Below are positions 39,664 to 53,194 of a stretch of DNA of 64,000 nucleotides, piece after piece. Under the pieces are notes generated by a model. The model saw only the letters and a list, made by a program, of their open reading frames with translations. It ran no database searches and was not told the DNA's origin. Position 1 is the stretch's first letter. Each line of letters opens with the position of its first letter. A program made the translations under genes and the position numbers. Origin of the DNA: Eutrigla gurnardus (taxonomy: Eukaryota; Chordata; Actinopteri; Perciformes; Triglidae); NCBI GenBank assembly GCA_963514095.1, contig OY741266.1, forward strand, positions 14,639,986-14,703,985, given 5' to 3'.

Positions 39664-42600
39664 CTACCAGTATTATCAGGCATTGAGGCTTGGTCAGAGT
39701 TTCTCTCCTTCTTAAAGTTAATGTTACCAAACTGAAGCACTGAAGACACCACCTTTAACATGGCTACAGATACAAGAAGACAAAAACAACATTCATATTT
39801 TAAGACATCACTTTATCAATACAAACTGGTTGTTTTTTTCATGCTGATGGAGGTCTTAAGAAAGGTCCATGATTACATTTTGATCTCACTGGACATGATC
39901 AATTAAAAACAACATATGTTTCACACCCAGGGAAATAAAAAATACATTCTCGAGGTACTAATCCTGTGTCCCATTGTTCCTCGTTTTAATAGCTTTTGGT
40001 GCATGCAAAATATGTAGCAAAAATCTATTGATTCTAATTACATCAACACCACTCTCTTTTATCTTATTGTAAAATATTAAGATATTTGAACCCTGAACCT
40101 ATACCTACTACTACTATCTCATTCTAAAGTGATCTAAAATTGAACAAGTGTGTGTTGTATGCTGGTGTCATGGTGAACGCACCCAGAATCTCCTCATGGC
40201 CGAAGCTCATGATGTGCATGGCCTCCATGGTCTCCTGGAAGTTGTCTTTGTCCTGCTGACCTGGGATTGGGATGTTACCGTTAGACAGGAAACGGTAACT
40301 GTTGAATCCTTCCAAAAGCAGGTCCGCTGTTGAGAGTTAGAACATTTAGGAGCAATTCTGGGTGTAAGGTTATAAATCACACTGTTTCCTAACATAAGTT
40401 ATCTTTTGACAAGAAATGTTCTTGAGTAATGACAGACAGAGCAAATAAGCTTACTTACATTTGAGGTGCTCTCCGGCTCCAGCCAGCAGCTGGTAGAAAA
40501 TGTGGAAGGTGCGCTCATCTTTGGCTTGACGAATAGCTCTGGATTTTTCCAGCAAGTCTGACACAAAATGGTCAAAGAAAAAATCTATTTGGTGGGTCAA
40601 TTTGAAGGGACACTTCCCTACAGGTCAAACTGGTTGAGAATTCACAGGATAAAAATTATTGTTATTTATATCTTTTGGCTAGAGTGAACAGAATTGGCAG
40701 ATCATTTCGTTTAAAATATTACTGTAAGTGCTTTGACAGCCTTTCATAAATTATATGAATATGGACAGGTCGTCTTTGACTCCATTGTTATCATTAAGTA
40801 TAATATAATATATAATATTATTAGAATAAAAGTAATTAAATATGCTGTAAATAGCTTTATAGTAATCATTCACTGTGGCAATCAGGTAGAGTGCATATTG
40901 CACTGTAGCCATTTAGTTAATCTAATCTGAATTGACCAATTGATGGGTAGAATTTCAGACGACTACGTTTCTTTTGTTGACTACAGTCCCTCTTTGTAAA
41001 TATCTAACCTACAGTGACTATTAACATGCAGAAAGCTTGTCAGTTCTCGTCAATCTTTTCAAAACAGGATACAGGTTTCAATATTGGCTCCAACGATGTA
41101 TCCGGTGACATCGAAGTTGATGCGGATGAATTTTCCCTGCAGAGGTGAACACGAAATAAATGCTCAGGAAGTACACAAGACAAGATCTACAGAAATCAAT
41201 CACCAACATAATGACTGCTATAACACACGCTGAGACTTCCTGGTGATGAGTATGATAAGATTGATCTTTATAGAATAATGTGCTAAGAGTCAGCATTAAT
41301 TCTCCATCAACACGAACACCGACACAAACCACCTAAAGAATAAATTACAACATTCTATACAGTACAATGCAATATTTAAAAATAATGTAATAACATTTTA
41401 AAAATTAACAAAATGATGCCTTTTATGTTTAAAACACAACTTCATTTTAACACACCGTTACATCAGCACCAGTAAAGTTTACTGAACATTTTTTGGACAC
41501 AGGGGCTCAGTCATTTAGTACTGTGTGGCAATCTGTACTATTTAAGCTGGCCAAGGCTCACGCAGAGAAGGTATTACTAGGGTCCTTATGACACAGTTAC
41601 TAACTAGATAATAATCCTCATTACATTTTATATATTAATTAACTACAATAATGTTTAAGCCAAGAACTTGTACATAATGAAGTCTGCTGAGTGTAATTGC
41701 CTTCAGTCTGAAAGGACACAGCACACCAGAGGTTATCATTAATGACTAGTAGGCGTCTGGGTCCAGCTATATGAGCTGTCTTATTGCTCTCCATTAAGTT
41801 GGACCATTTAATTACTTTAAAAAATGTCTGTACTTACAAAACGTGACGAGTTGTCATTTTTCACCGTCTTAGCATTCCCAAAAGATTCAAGGATGGGGTT
41901 GGCTTGTAAAAGCTGACGTTCCAATTCACCCTGAACAAAGAGAGGGACGTTACAGCAGGCAGACAGCAGTAATCGGAAGACGTGTCATGTGTTTTATAAA
42001 GATGGCCCTCACATACATTCTCCCTGTGTAGGTCAACTGAGCAAACAAAACCAGAGAAGATGATGACAGCCAGTGTGACAGTAATACTCCTAAAAAACTG
42101 TATTGTACCTGTAAAAAACTATGCCATGTGTACAGATATTGAAGCGTATAATAACAATACTGTAACATCATTTTTCAATCATCAAAACTATTCAGAATGT
42201 TTCAGACAGAATCCTTGTTTGTAGACCAAACATTCTGAACTAAAATTTGACAAAATATTAAATCGCCAACAGTTTATCAAGCAAAAATGACAAACATTCT
42301 TCCTTTCCAGCTTATAAAATGTGACGTTTTTCTGCTTTTATCAGATTGTACATTGATAAATTAAACATATATAATTATATATATATATATATTTGGGTTC
42401 AAGATAAAACCAGCAATTAAAGACTTGTTTTCTGACATTTTATCGACTAAACTATTAATAAACAAATTAATAAAAACTTAATGCATTAAACCATGCGTTT
42501 TTGGCAGTGGACTTTGTATTTTTTCAAGCACATCAAATATAATCCCGCCAACATGGTGATGATAACACTCTCACAACGTGGTTAATCCAATATGCAGGAG

Positions 42601-45600
42601 TTTCGGAGTAATTTGGGGCTTCTTCGTAAGTAAAACCCTCCACTGGGTCAGGACAAATGTTTCCACAAGACATAACAGAAAGACTTTGGCTTATTTTCAT
42701 CAGCCTGGACACTTTAAGAGGCTGAAGAAATAAATAAGTGACTTATGCAGATGTTTGGACAGGTGGTACACTGCATTTCGAGCTAAGCCACATTGTGGCT
42801 CCAAGATGGCTGAGAGAAAATCATTTATTCTCTTCTTGTGGCTGAGTGGAATATTTCCCCATTACGTCAAAAATAGCTGCACACACTAAAAGTTTGTGGA
42901 GACCATTTTCCACAAAACGGAATTCTGTGGGATGAGAAATCAGCACAGCACTCAGGATGTGAGACATGTAACGTGATCTTTGGCTGGAGAGCCTGATGGG
43001 CTGCTTTTAATTGAGTTTTTAAGCAGCTGGAACGAAGCAGGGCTGAACTGGATAAACCTGGTCCTTTTCCAGCTATCAGAGCGCTGGCAGAGCCCACAGA
43101 GAGCGGGATTCAAACCAAAAGCCTTTGTTTCTATATAAACACAGGCCTGTGGTGCAACTTGGTAGCTGAAATTCTTCATTGGCAGCCTCTACCCATCTGT
43201 GTGGTCTGTTGTACACACATAAAAACCAAGAGCAGATTACAAACGCCGGTGGGGGTCCAATTTAGCAGCATTAGAAGTTGACCCACATTCCTGTTGCAAA
43301 GTGAGCATGTCAGGCATCTGACAGCCAATCGAGCAAGCTAATTGCTATAATACAATTTAAACAAGCTGTGAAGTCTGCAAACTACAGAGAGACACATTAT
43401 TAATCACTGCAATACACCCGGTTACTTTCAAGCTCCTAGAAGAAAGAAGTAAAGTCATTTTTCTGCCTTGATAGAAAACATTCACAGGTCATCGCTACGA
43501 GTGTCTCTGCTTTAGGTGTAGGCCACACAGCCGTATTTTAGGGCAGATTGACCAGAGTCAAAGAGGATCAGTCAAAACTGTTCCACTAAATCTTATGAGG
43601 CAGAGGCAAATTGTGGATGTGTATGTCTCTGCTCAACATCTGCTCCGGAGGCCACGAGGCCAGACAAATATTACAAGTCCCTTTTTTCACTAGCAAGAAA
43701 AAGGAGAACAGTCCCCGGGAAATGGCACAAAGTATTTCAATCTGGGAAGGAACGAGCCGGAGAAACAGAGCTTTTAGGCTGAATCTAACTTAAAGGTCAA
43801 AAGAGGTTCTACATCAGCCACTAGGTCCAGATCAAGGGATTAAGATGAACCAGTAAACCACGGTAATCATACTTAGCTTAAATGTCTGCTACATTTGTTG
43901 TGATGTAACTAGTGTCAAGCTTCTTACACACTGTACATGCAGAAACTCTAAAGATCCATAAAATCCATAAAATGGAAGGGTTACTGTGAAGTTAACAGCT
44001 AGCTAAGGCTAGCTACACAATGTACATATGGGCTAAAAGTAGGGGTCAACAATTAATCATTTTTGTAATGAAATCCCAGTTGTGGAGTACCAGTACAACG
44101 GTGCATAGCCGTTGGGTCCCCGTCAATACAAGACATTCAAGTACAGAAAAGAGAGCTGGAGGACGAAGAGACCTGTGATCCACCAGAAGAATTGTGCCTA
44201 AGAGAGGAGCTGTTGTAGCTTTTTTTGCAATGTCCTCTGTCACGTCAACAACATATATTAAATATAGAGATTTGAGAATGTCAACTCAGAAGTTACAGTG
44301 TATTAATGAAGCCAAGTGTCAGACATCGCTTGAAGAAGCATTTGCTCAAAGAACTGCACATCACAGGAAAAACAAGTGTTGGAGCGTCATGATGAACGCA
44401 ACAACAAACTACCAACAACACCGAAGCAAGCTGAAAGCAGAGCTACATACAGCTGCCCACTTTTCAACAGACCTGTGGTCAATATCACATTAGTGTTTAT
44501 TAGGCCTGTACCCAAAAGTTTGAAGCTTCAAAGCTTAATTCATAAATTTGACATTTAAATGATCAATTACTTAATTATGATCATCATAAATGACAGCAGA
44601 CATTTGAAGCTTCATTGAAAAACCTATAATAAAGCTCCAGGCATTCAAAAACTCAATACATAAAATAAAAATCCATGGGTATAGTTTGAAATCACTAGAT
44701 TAAGAATTATAAGAAATTGACAATCCACTGATTGACTGGTAAACCATGGGAGAAAACATACATCATTCACATTTCTTCCCAAATGACAAGCTGAGACGTG
44801 ATCTCTTTCAAAACCACCATGAACCAAACTAGAAACCTTAGTGTTAACAGTTTTGGTTTAGGTGTCTCACACTGTAATTCATGCAAATGTTAAATGTCTG
44901 AAAGAAGAAGATCCTCTTAACTCAGTGAGGACAGGAAATAGATGTCATGACATGCAAAAGTTAAAGCAAAGCGAGTTATGAATGTGACTACGGTTCCATG
45001 AATTCTGAAGGATCGCCAGGCATTGGTGCTTCAGCAATGGATGTCTTATACCAGCAAGGTCACAAGGAATGCCTACTGCACTAAGGAAGGGAAGTCATTG
45101 ACAGGATGGCGTTTGCCACACTGAAACGTAATAGTGAGCTAAGGTAGATGAAGATTCCCAGGTCCAAGCAGCACAGATGTCTCCCAGAGAGATACCCAGG
45201 ACATGGCAGGGTGTCTGCTATGTACAAAATAATTATGACGTGAAAGTAAGGTCCAGATAACCTACCTTCAAAGTTAGCAATCTCAGTGGGCCTTAAATTA
45301 AATGTGAAGCTAATGTAATAACATTAGGGGAGGGGTTGTGTTGGCCTGCCCCCGCTGCTGAAACACTGCATGGACACACTCCAACTCACTTCAAATTACA
45401 AAGTGCAGATGCACTTCTGCTTTCATCCAACAATGACTGTAGGAAATGCAGAATGATGGCCACCAAACCAGCAACACACTGGTAGCCCTTGAAATTAACA
45501 CAATGTGGATCACTGACTGCTCACACAGGATGCCAGGAATGGGCCCTGGTTTCCAACGGCCAGACACACAACTGAAGACGATACATATGTGGATGACACA

Positions 45601-48600
45601 TGCATCCCTCCAGCTGAGAGAGAAAGGATCATTTCCTTGGGAGGTGCAATGGCTGTCCCACTGAGCAGTTTCAGAAGCAATGGAAAACAGGGCAAGGACA
45701 TTTAGAGGGTACTAGCAGTAGGTTTGTGGCCTCACTGTTCGACTCTATCCAACATCCGATTCACCGTTCTGCATCCTTGGGAGATGTATGGCCATGAGGC
45801 TCAGGAAGTGGTGAGAGGTAGTAAGGAGCTGTTGTGCATATACTGCAGAGGGGCTGTCTGTCTGGATGAAAACATGCTGGTCCATTGCTGAGAGAAAATG
45901 TTGCAGTGCTAGATATATCACTCTGAATTCAAGCACATTCATGTGCGCTAACCTCTGCTGCATCATCCATCAGCCCTTGATAGCCCTGCACTGCAAGACT
46001 GCACCCAATAAAGAGGACGAACTGTGATGGCACGATCACAACTGTCCGTCAGAAAGAAAACAGATCATGAAAACAGATAATAAGCTTGCCGCAGCCACTG
46101 GTGGAGAAAAAAACGAAGCACTGACCCTCAAGTTACAAAGCTACAAGTGACGAGCCAAGCTGGCCTGCTATCAGTTTCCTCACTGGCAAGAAGACAGAAG
46201 GAATCGAAGATCTTGGGGTTTTATGCTTGAGCATGCAGCCTACCTCATCACATGGTCATTATACCAACAAAAGTGACTTTGCTAGTATAACGAATCGACC
46301 TGTGCATATGCGATATGAAGATATTCTGTGCTAAAGCACTGCCATCTGGCCATCAGGAAGAATGAAATAGATACAAGTTGATTGTATGTTGATAACATAC
46401 AATAAAAGAAAACATATACCGCCCAATGTTAGGCAACATTAAATAGTTGTTTTTTAAGGGTAAAGAGGAGGTGAAAACATAGTGGGTAAAGAACCCCTTT
46501 TGAATTGAGAGGTGAGATAAGTGAGAAAGGACATACTACTTACATAAAACAGGGGTCCACTCTGTAGGAATGGAAAGATTCAATTGTTAGTATTGAAAAT
46601 ATATAATGAACAAATTAAACTGGTGTTCCAGGTTGACAGGTCGGTTTATACTGAGCATCTGAGGTATGCTGTACTTCACTAACAGGTGGCTCTAGGTCCT
46701 GATGACCAGGACTGATCATACAAATAAGACATATGCCATGCTATCATACAGTACAATTAGCGTTCTTATTATTTTAGAATTATTTTTGCTACGGTTCACA
46801 CGCCACAAGATTACAGCCAAGGCTCAACATGTGGCTAACACAACAAATAAACACACACAACATGCATGTGACTGTGTGAACCGAATCACAATAATGGCAG
46901 GCAAATTTACAGTGAGGCACGTCTGAACAAAGCAAGTCATTCACAGAAAATGCAATAAAGAGAGTCTGAATAGTTTTAAAATGTACTTACGACTGCATGT
47001 TGTGCCTGACAGAGAAAGACAATGTTAAAGCTAAATATACAGTTTTCAGGCATTTCAACTAAATACAGCACAGCGGTGTCAACTGTCACTGGTGTCTTAA
47101 CTTATTTACAACATTTCATGAGCCTTTTAATGTCCAACAGATATTCTATGAGTCTATTTTAGACAAAGCAGGATTGTTTCAGGAGATGATTGTGTCGCAT
47201 GCACATGAACGTAGTGTATAAGAAAGTAGAAAAACTTGCCTGTTGTTTCACTGGTTTGGGTGATTCTGGCTGTTTGTTACAGAGAAACAATTACAAAAAG
47301 TTGTTAGATTGTGTACACATTGCACAAAGTTCCTGTTGCCTATTGTCTTGTTTTACCACAACAATCTCAACTTCGTCAAACTGCTTTATTTCTAAAGCTC
47401 TTTACTCTAATAACTGCATTATATAAGGTCAAATTTACAACCTGGTCTAAAGGGGTTGAAGATATAACAGGCCATAGTGGTAGTCATTCATTTTGTTTAC
47501 AAATCCAACATTTCCGTTATTATTTCAACACATTTTTATGGCCTCAGTCAGTTCAGTTTAAGGCTTTGAGCAGGCATTGCTAACCTAAATACGATGAAAT
47601 TAAAATGAAAGGAGAAAGAACGATACTCACAGGATTGTTGTGGTCTTTTCGTCCTTTGTGGGAGGAGGCAACATGTGCCAGGTATTGAATGACCTTTTTT
47701 GTGTTTTCCGTCTTGCCAGCTCCTGACTCACCTCTGTGGAACAAAAGACAATGCACACAAAACAGAAATCCTCAGAATAGTTTGAACCCTTTAATTCTAC
47801 ATCTTAGCTACTTAAAAAACTTGATAAATACAGCTAAGATGCACTGTCATCCATTAGCTTTACAGATTTGTGGGCGATTGCGGCTGAGGACAGAACATCA
47901 CCCCCTTCAACTTTCCACAAAAAAGAAATGCACAAATATAGTCTTAAGACTGGAACTAAATTCAGTTGTGTATCTGATGTGTCTTCTTCTGCAGTATTTT
48001 TCAGTATGTCAGTCAAGTTTATGGCTGTGGTTGCTGGCGTGTGGATCTGCAGCCTGCTTTTCACTGCTCTGTCAAACAGTGACCATGGCATTGAAAAAAG
48101 GGGAGGAAATCTCCAAGTCAGGCGAAAACTGTGAGGGAGCAGTTTGGTTTCAGAGCATACTTGAGGTTTTACACTAAGTGCAAATTTGCATACACCAAGT
48201 ATGCAGAAAATATAGTTTTGCTTTCAGATGATGGGCCTGAGAGTAAAGACTGGGAGAGCGGTGTGTAGCTGTCACATCTTGCTGGCTACTGTGAGCAGAG
48301 AGTAATCATGGAGGGATTATGTCAATGTCTCTGTTGTTGGACTGCTGGGCGTAAGATTCAATAGGTCCCCTTCTTGAGCAGTTCTTGAGGCAGTGCTGCT
48401 GACTCGTATCACTATTTAGTGTTTCATACTATTTGCAATCAGTTTGTGTAGAGTAAAAGAGCTGCTGCAAGGTTTATGTCATGATATCCTCTCTGGAATT
48501 TCCTTTGCTGACATTCCTGTCATCTGCAGACACTTGTCACTGAAAAAGACGCCAGAGGGCTGTGTAGCAGAAATGTCAGGCAGTTCTCAGAGCCACATCA

Positions 48601-51600
48601 CACATGATCCTCTCAAGTAGTGACAGTCTGGTCAGTGTAACTGAGATACAGGATTTTAAGTGACCGTGAAGGCCCCTGGATAGCAGGTTCACTTGCTCTG
48701 CTCTGACTTGTTTAATTACCAGTGCAATGCATTGGTGTCACTTTCAATTTCATTTCATTCAGGCAAACAATGCCTCAAGGAAATATATTGTCATTGTGAT
48801 GTTATAAGAATGAGAATATACAGGGGAAAAGAGACACGGATGAAGGTAATGAATGAACCATAAACTGTAAACTATTCATTTGGGATAGAGTGCTTCGTTT
48901 GTCACAGCAATATTAAAGATGCAGAGACATACAAATAAAGGGCCCTGGGTAGATAATTTGGATTTGTTTTATCAACAATAACTTAAAGATGCTGAAAAAC
49001 ACACAAAAAGCACAGAAAATATGAATGTAACAGAAAATCCATGCAGTGGTGGACTGAGCCTGTATACTCACGTGCAAAGAATGGATTGATCCTCTCGATC
49101 TGTTGGAGACGAGAAGGGGGGAAAGGGGGAGGAAGAGAGAGAAAAAGTCAAACCTAAGCAGTCTTTGGTTCAATCTCCACTGTGCTTCCACAAGGTTTGA
49201 TTGACAACCTCATCACCAAAACACCATGTCAAAGGTAAATTTGCATCAGCAGATTGTGGATGTGAAGGTCAAAGCCTAGCTTAGTGCATGCATGTGAGCT
49301 TGCCAACAGATGCTTTAAATGTTTTTCACAGCATGTGCCTGTTTTTTAAATGTCTTTTTATCAGAAAAATGAAATTACTTTTGTTGGGGTGTATTTTCAG
49401 TAGGCTTAGGCTTCAAAGCATTTCACCACAGGTATTTCCTGGAATGCAATGTAAGAAATGCAGAGATGTGGCACTGTCATGTCACTGCACAAGAGAGATA
49501 AGGCAACTGTAATGTCAGCGTTATGTCGGTAAAAGGGTGCTGATTTACTCGAGTAGCATTTGGAGACCTGGACGAGGGCCGTTAATGGATGATTTTATAC
49601 GTACAGATCACTTCAGAAATCCTGTGGAGGAACTTTACTCCTACTCTTTAAAGTATCCATTAACTCATAATTGGAGTATACAGTAGTGGCCAAAGGTTTA
49701 GGCAATTTGCATATACCCCAGAATATTATGGAGAGTGATCAGATGAATTGCAATTGGACCTGCATTTATATAGCGCTTTTCTAGCTAGCTAGCTACTCAA
49801 GGCGCTTCACATACTGTCACTTTTACCCTTTCACACACACATTCATACACAGATGGCTCAGCATCAGGGGCAGTAGGGGGTTCAGTATCTTGCCCAAGGA
49901 TACTTCGGCATGCAGACTAGAGGAGCCGGGATTTGAACCACCAATCTTCTGATTGGGACTTTGCCTAGACAGTGCTTTTGTAATGCGTTTTGGTGGCTAT
50001 ATACGTAAAATTACTATTATATTGAAGGATATAAAAAATGTCAGCGTGATGCGTAAAATGAAATGTTCACAAGTTTAACTGAACATAGTCTCAAACACTT
50101 ACAGTATGGTGACACAAAGAGTGGTCCAATTCTTTTCTTGTGGAGAAATGTTAATGTGTGCTGTGCCGAGGGCAATTTTCACTGTGGTCATGTGGCAATA
50201 AAATAAAGCATCTAATGTACTTCCATTAACCTCCGGGGTATTCCAGTTGGAATGTCTTGTGAGTTCTCGGTGAGGCAGATTGGTGTCATCTCAAAGCCCA
50301 ATAGGGTGATATAATGGTGATGATGTCATGAGAAAACAGTACTTTGTCTGCCTGTCAAAGCCCCACTGGGCTAGGGCCCCCTGTCAAGTCACATGGCTGG
50401 CTGAGCAGCAAGAACTCCAAAGATTAGATAAAAGTCATCAGACTCTCTTCACTCCATTGACTTGTGCTGTTCATGCAGAGCTAAAACATTGGCCCTGGTA
50501 TTGCAACTGTTATCAACTTTATCCATTCATCTTTGGAAACAGCTGTATTACACTTGAACATTTTAAATAGACTGCCTTCAATGTGACATTTAGTTGAATT
50601 ATTTGAATGAAATGTTTGGGTTTTGCTTTTAATAGTCATCTAAACTGTCATGATGTCACCACAAAATTAAATAAAATAATATTGATTTATACACAAACAC
50701 AAATTAAACTTGCAGGTTGGCTCTGTAGCCTTAAATATGTTTTGGGCAGCAAAAAGCATTTCATCACAGTGGGCTCAAACCAATCACCTGTGATTGGTTT
50801 GACAGTTAAAGATTGGGCACCCATCTCATTTCATTCTAGCTAACAGCTTCCTGTATTTGATGAGTAAGAGACTGTTCATCAGGGGACCTGATCTCAGAGG
50901 CCATTAATACTGTAAATGTATTGCAAAGTCAACATGTTTGCTAATTGAGAAAGTTCCTGGTGATTGGGGATTGACAAGCTGCTGCATTAGTAGATTGACT
51001 TAGGAGAAGTAAGTAATCAATAACAATAAAGATGCATCTTTACTGACGTTCGGTAAAGCCGTGTGACTCAACATGCCAATTCTAGACTTTATGGTCACAT
51101 GTTTCCAAAGACATCATTTTAGTTTTTTAAAATTAATACAGTAGCTCAACAACGGCCTTGAAAAAAGTATTTTCAAGGTGGTTGCAAGGCAACAAGAGTA
51201 TGCCAAATTAATTAACTTTGGATCAGGAACAGGTGGAAAATGCAAGTGATGTATTACAGCAGCATACAAATACGATCCATTTCTCTGCCATTCCAGCAAC
51301 AAGCTAACAAAAGATACATGATTAATATCCCAGAAGTAGAGGTGGATGGAAGAGTGAGCTGATGACTTCACCATAAGGACATAGGCAGAGAAAACAGAAA
51401 AAGGTTTTCAGGGACGAAGGTCTTTATTCATGTCTTATTTTGTGTTTTGCTGTGAAATACTGGATCATTTCACCAAATCAGGTCTCCAAATAAAAAAAAA
51501 TAACACAATCCAAGAAATAAAAGTCACACCCACCTCCGAACTGCACACATTTCATGTTGGCACAAAAGGCCATAACGTGATTCAAGGCCACAAGTACACA

Positions 51601-53148
51601 TTGCTTAATTTTAATGGGGTCACAAGGCTCTAAGACATGCTATGTCTATGTCAAGTAATTTTGTACATGCTGAGTCCCAGGCTGGACCGTTCTGCCAGAG
51701 GTTAATGTTTCCTAGACTGAAGTGCTGAGTGCACTCCTTCGGGGGAAAATGACGGAAAGTTATCTCACTGAGGACACAGCTGAATGGCTCATCAGGGACA
51801 ACCTGGGTTTCCTGGCTCTGACCAGGCACGTCCTGCACTTAAGTACTGTAACAAGGGGAACCGGCCTCACACATGCATGCAAGTGCATACTAGGGTTGAG
51901 CACCGAAACTCGGTTCCAGTAGGGCACTGGTTCCCACGTGAACGGTAGTACCGAGATTGAATAAGAACGCACATTTCGGTGCCTCAATTCGATGCCTGAC
52001 TTTTTTAACGGCCCCTGCCCCATGGTGTTGCAGCGTCAACTTGCGTGACGTCAGTGCCGCTACGCTGCACACTGGTTGATGAGATCATCAGAACTGATAG
52101 TGAGAGGATCAATGAAGATGCCGAAGGCAAAACGATCCAAGACTTTCCTACATTTCACATCCAAGGATTCAGACTCTGCGACATGCAAGAGATACAATAA
52201 AAGTATAACGTGCAAAGGAGGTACCACATCAAATTTAAGTAAACATCTGACGACTCACGGTATTTATTTAAAAGCCGAACAATGCATCTTGTTCAATAGC
52301 TTACGTGACGCAAGGCCAAGCACTTCAGCAGCTTCTGTAAATGTGCAATACTGCAATATTTGTGTTTCATAAAACCTATGTATCTATTTTAATATTTAAG
52401 GTATTGCACTGTTCAGTTTACGTCATTACCAGTCACAAAAGCTTGTTGTGCAATACTGTTGTGCAATGCCTTGTTCTATACTTGTTTTTTATATATGTAT
52501 CTTTTTTAATATTTAAGGTGTTGCACTGTTCAGTTCAGGTCATTAGGAGGAGAAAATGGAGATAAGATTACCCTGGTAGTAATCTCTATTAATCTCCAGT
52601 ATTTATATTTGATACAATTTTGTTTTGATATGACCTAAATGTGAATTAGTCTTAGTTTATATTGCTTTATTTATTATTACCATATATTACTTGAATTTAT
52701 ATTGTTTAAATATTTAAGGTAATATTGTGTTTAATTTGGCCAAGGGTATTGTTTTTTGACAAATAAAATTTAAGTACTGGTTCGAGAACCATTTTAGCGC
52801 CGGAACCGTTTAAAAAGTATCGAGTAGGCACCGGTATCGGACAAAACCGAAACAATACCCAACCCAAGTGCATACACACGCTAAAGCTACTTCGATCCTT
52901 CAGGATCTCGCAAGCTGTGACGTCTACTGCTGCTTCATGCATGACAGCACACATGCAAACACTCACCAACCTCTTTCTCATCTTGCCTTACATTCACATC
53001 CCTATCTGGATCAAACATGACACAACACCACTCAGAAAGCCAGTGTCTCCTTTATCAGCCTGTTTGCAGACACTGTGATCCAGTCATTGTGACACCTCTC
53101 ACTTCCATTCACCAATTTTCACCAACATTAAAGCTCTGAGTGGCAGAG

Positions 53149-53194
<46 letters not shown>

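Larger units (their letters stand above)
41931..46543. other. myh10 intron between exon 4 and the loop-1 microexons
   Basis: 4.6-kb intron. The part from about 44,040 to 46,290 holds degraded hAT and DIRS-like elements; the part from 41,931 to 44,040 has no recognised feature apart from a short AT run near 42,377. Confidence 0.6.

Noticed and set aside
52076..52372. BED-finger frame as a host gene
   Set aside because: It is bounded by hAT terminal repeats and a target-site duplication, and its finger lacks a Cys.
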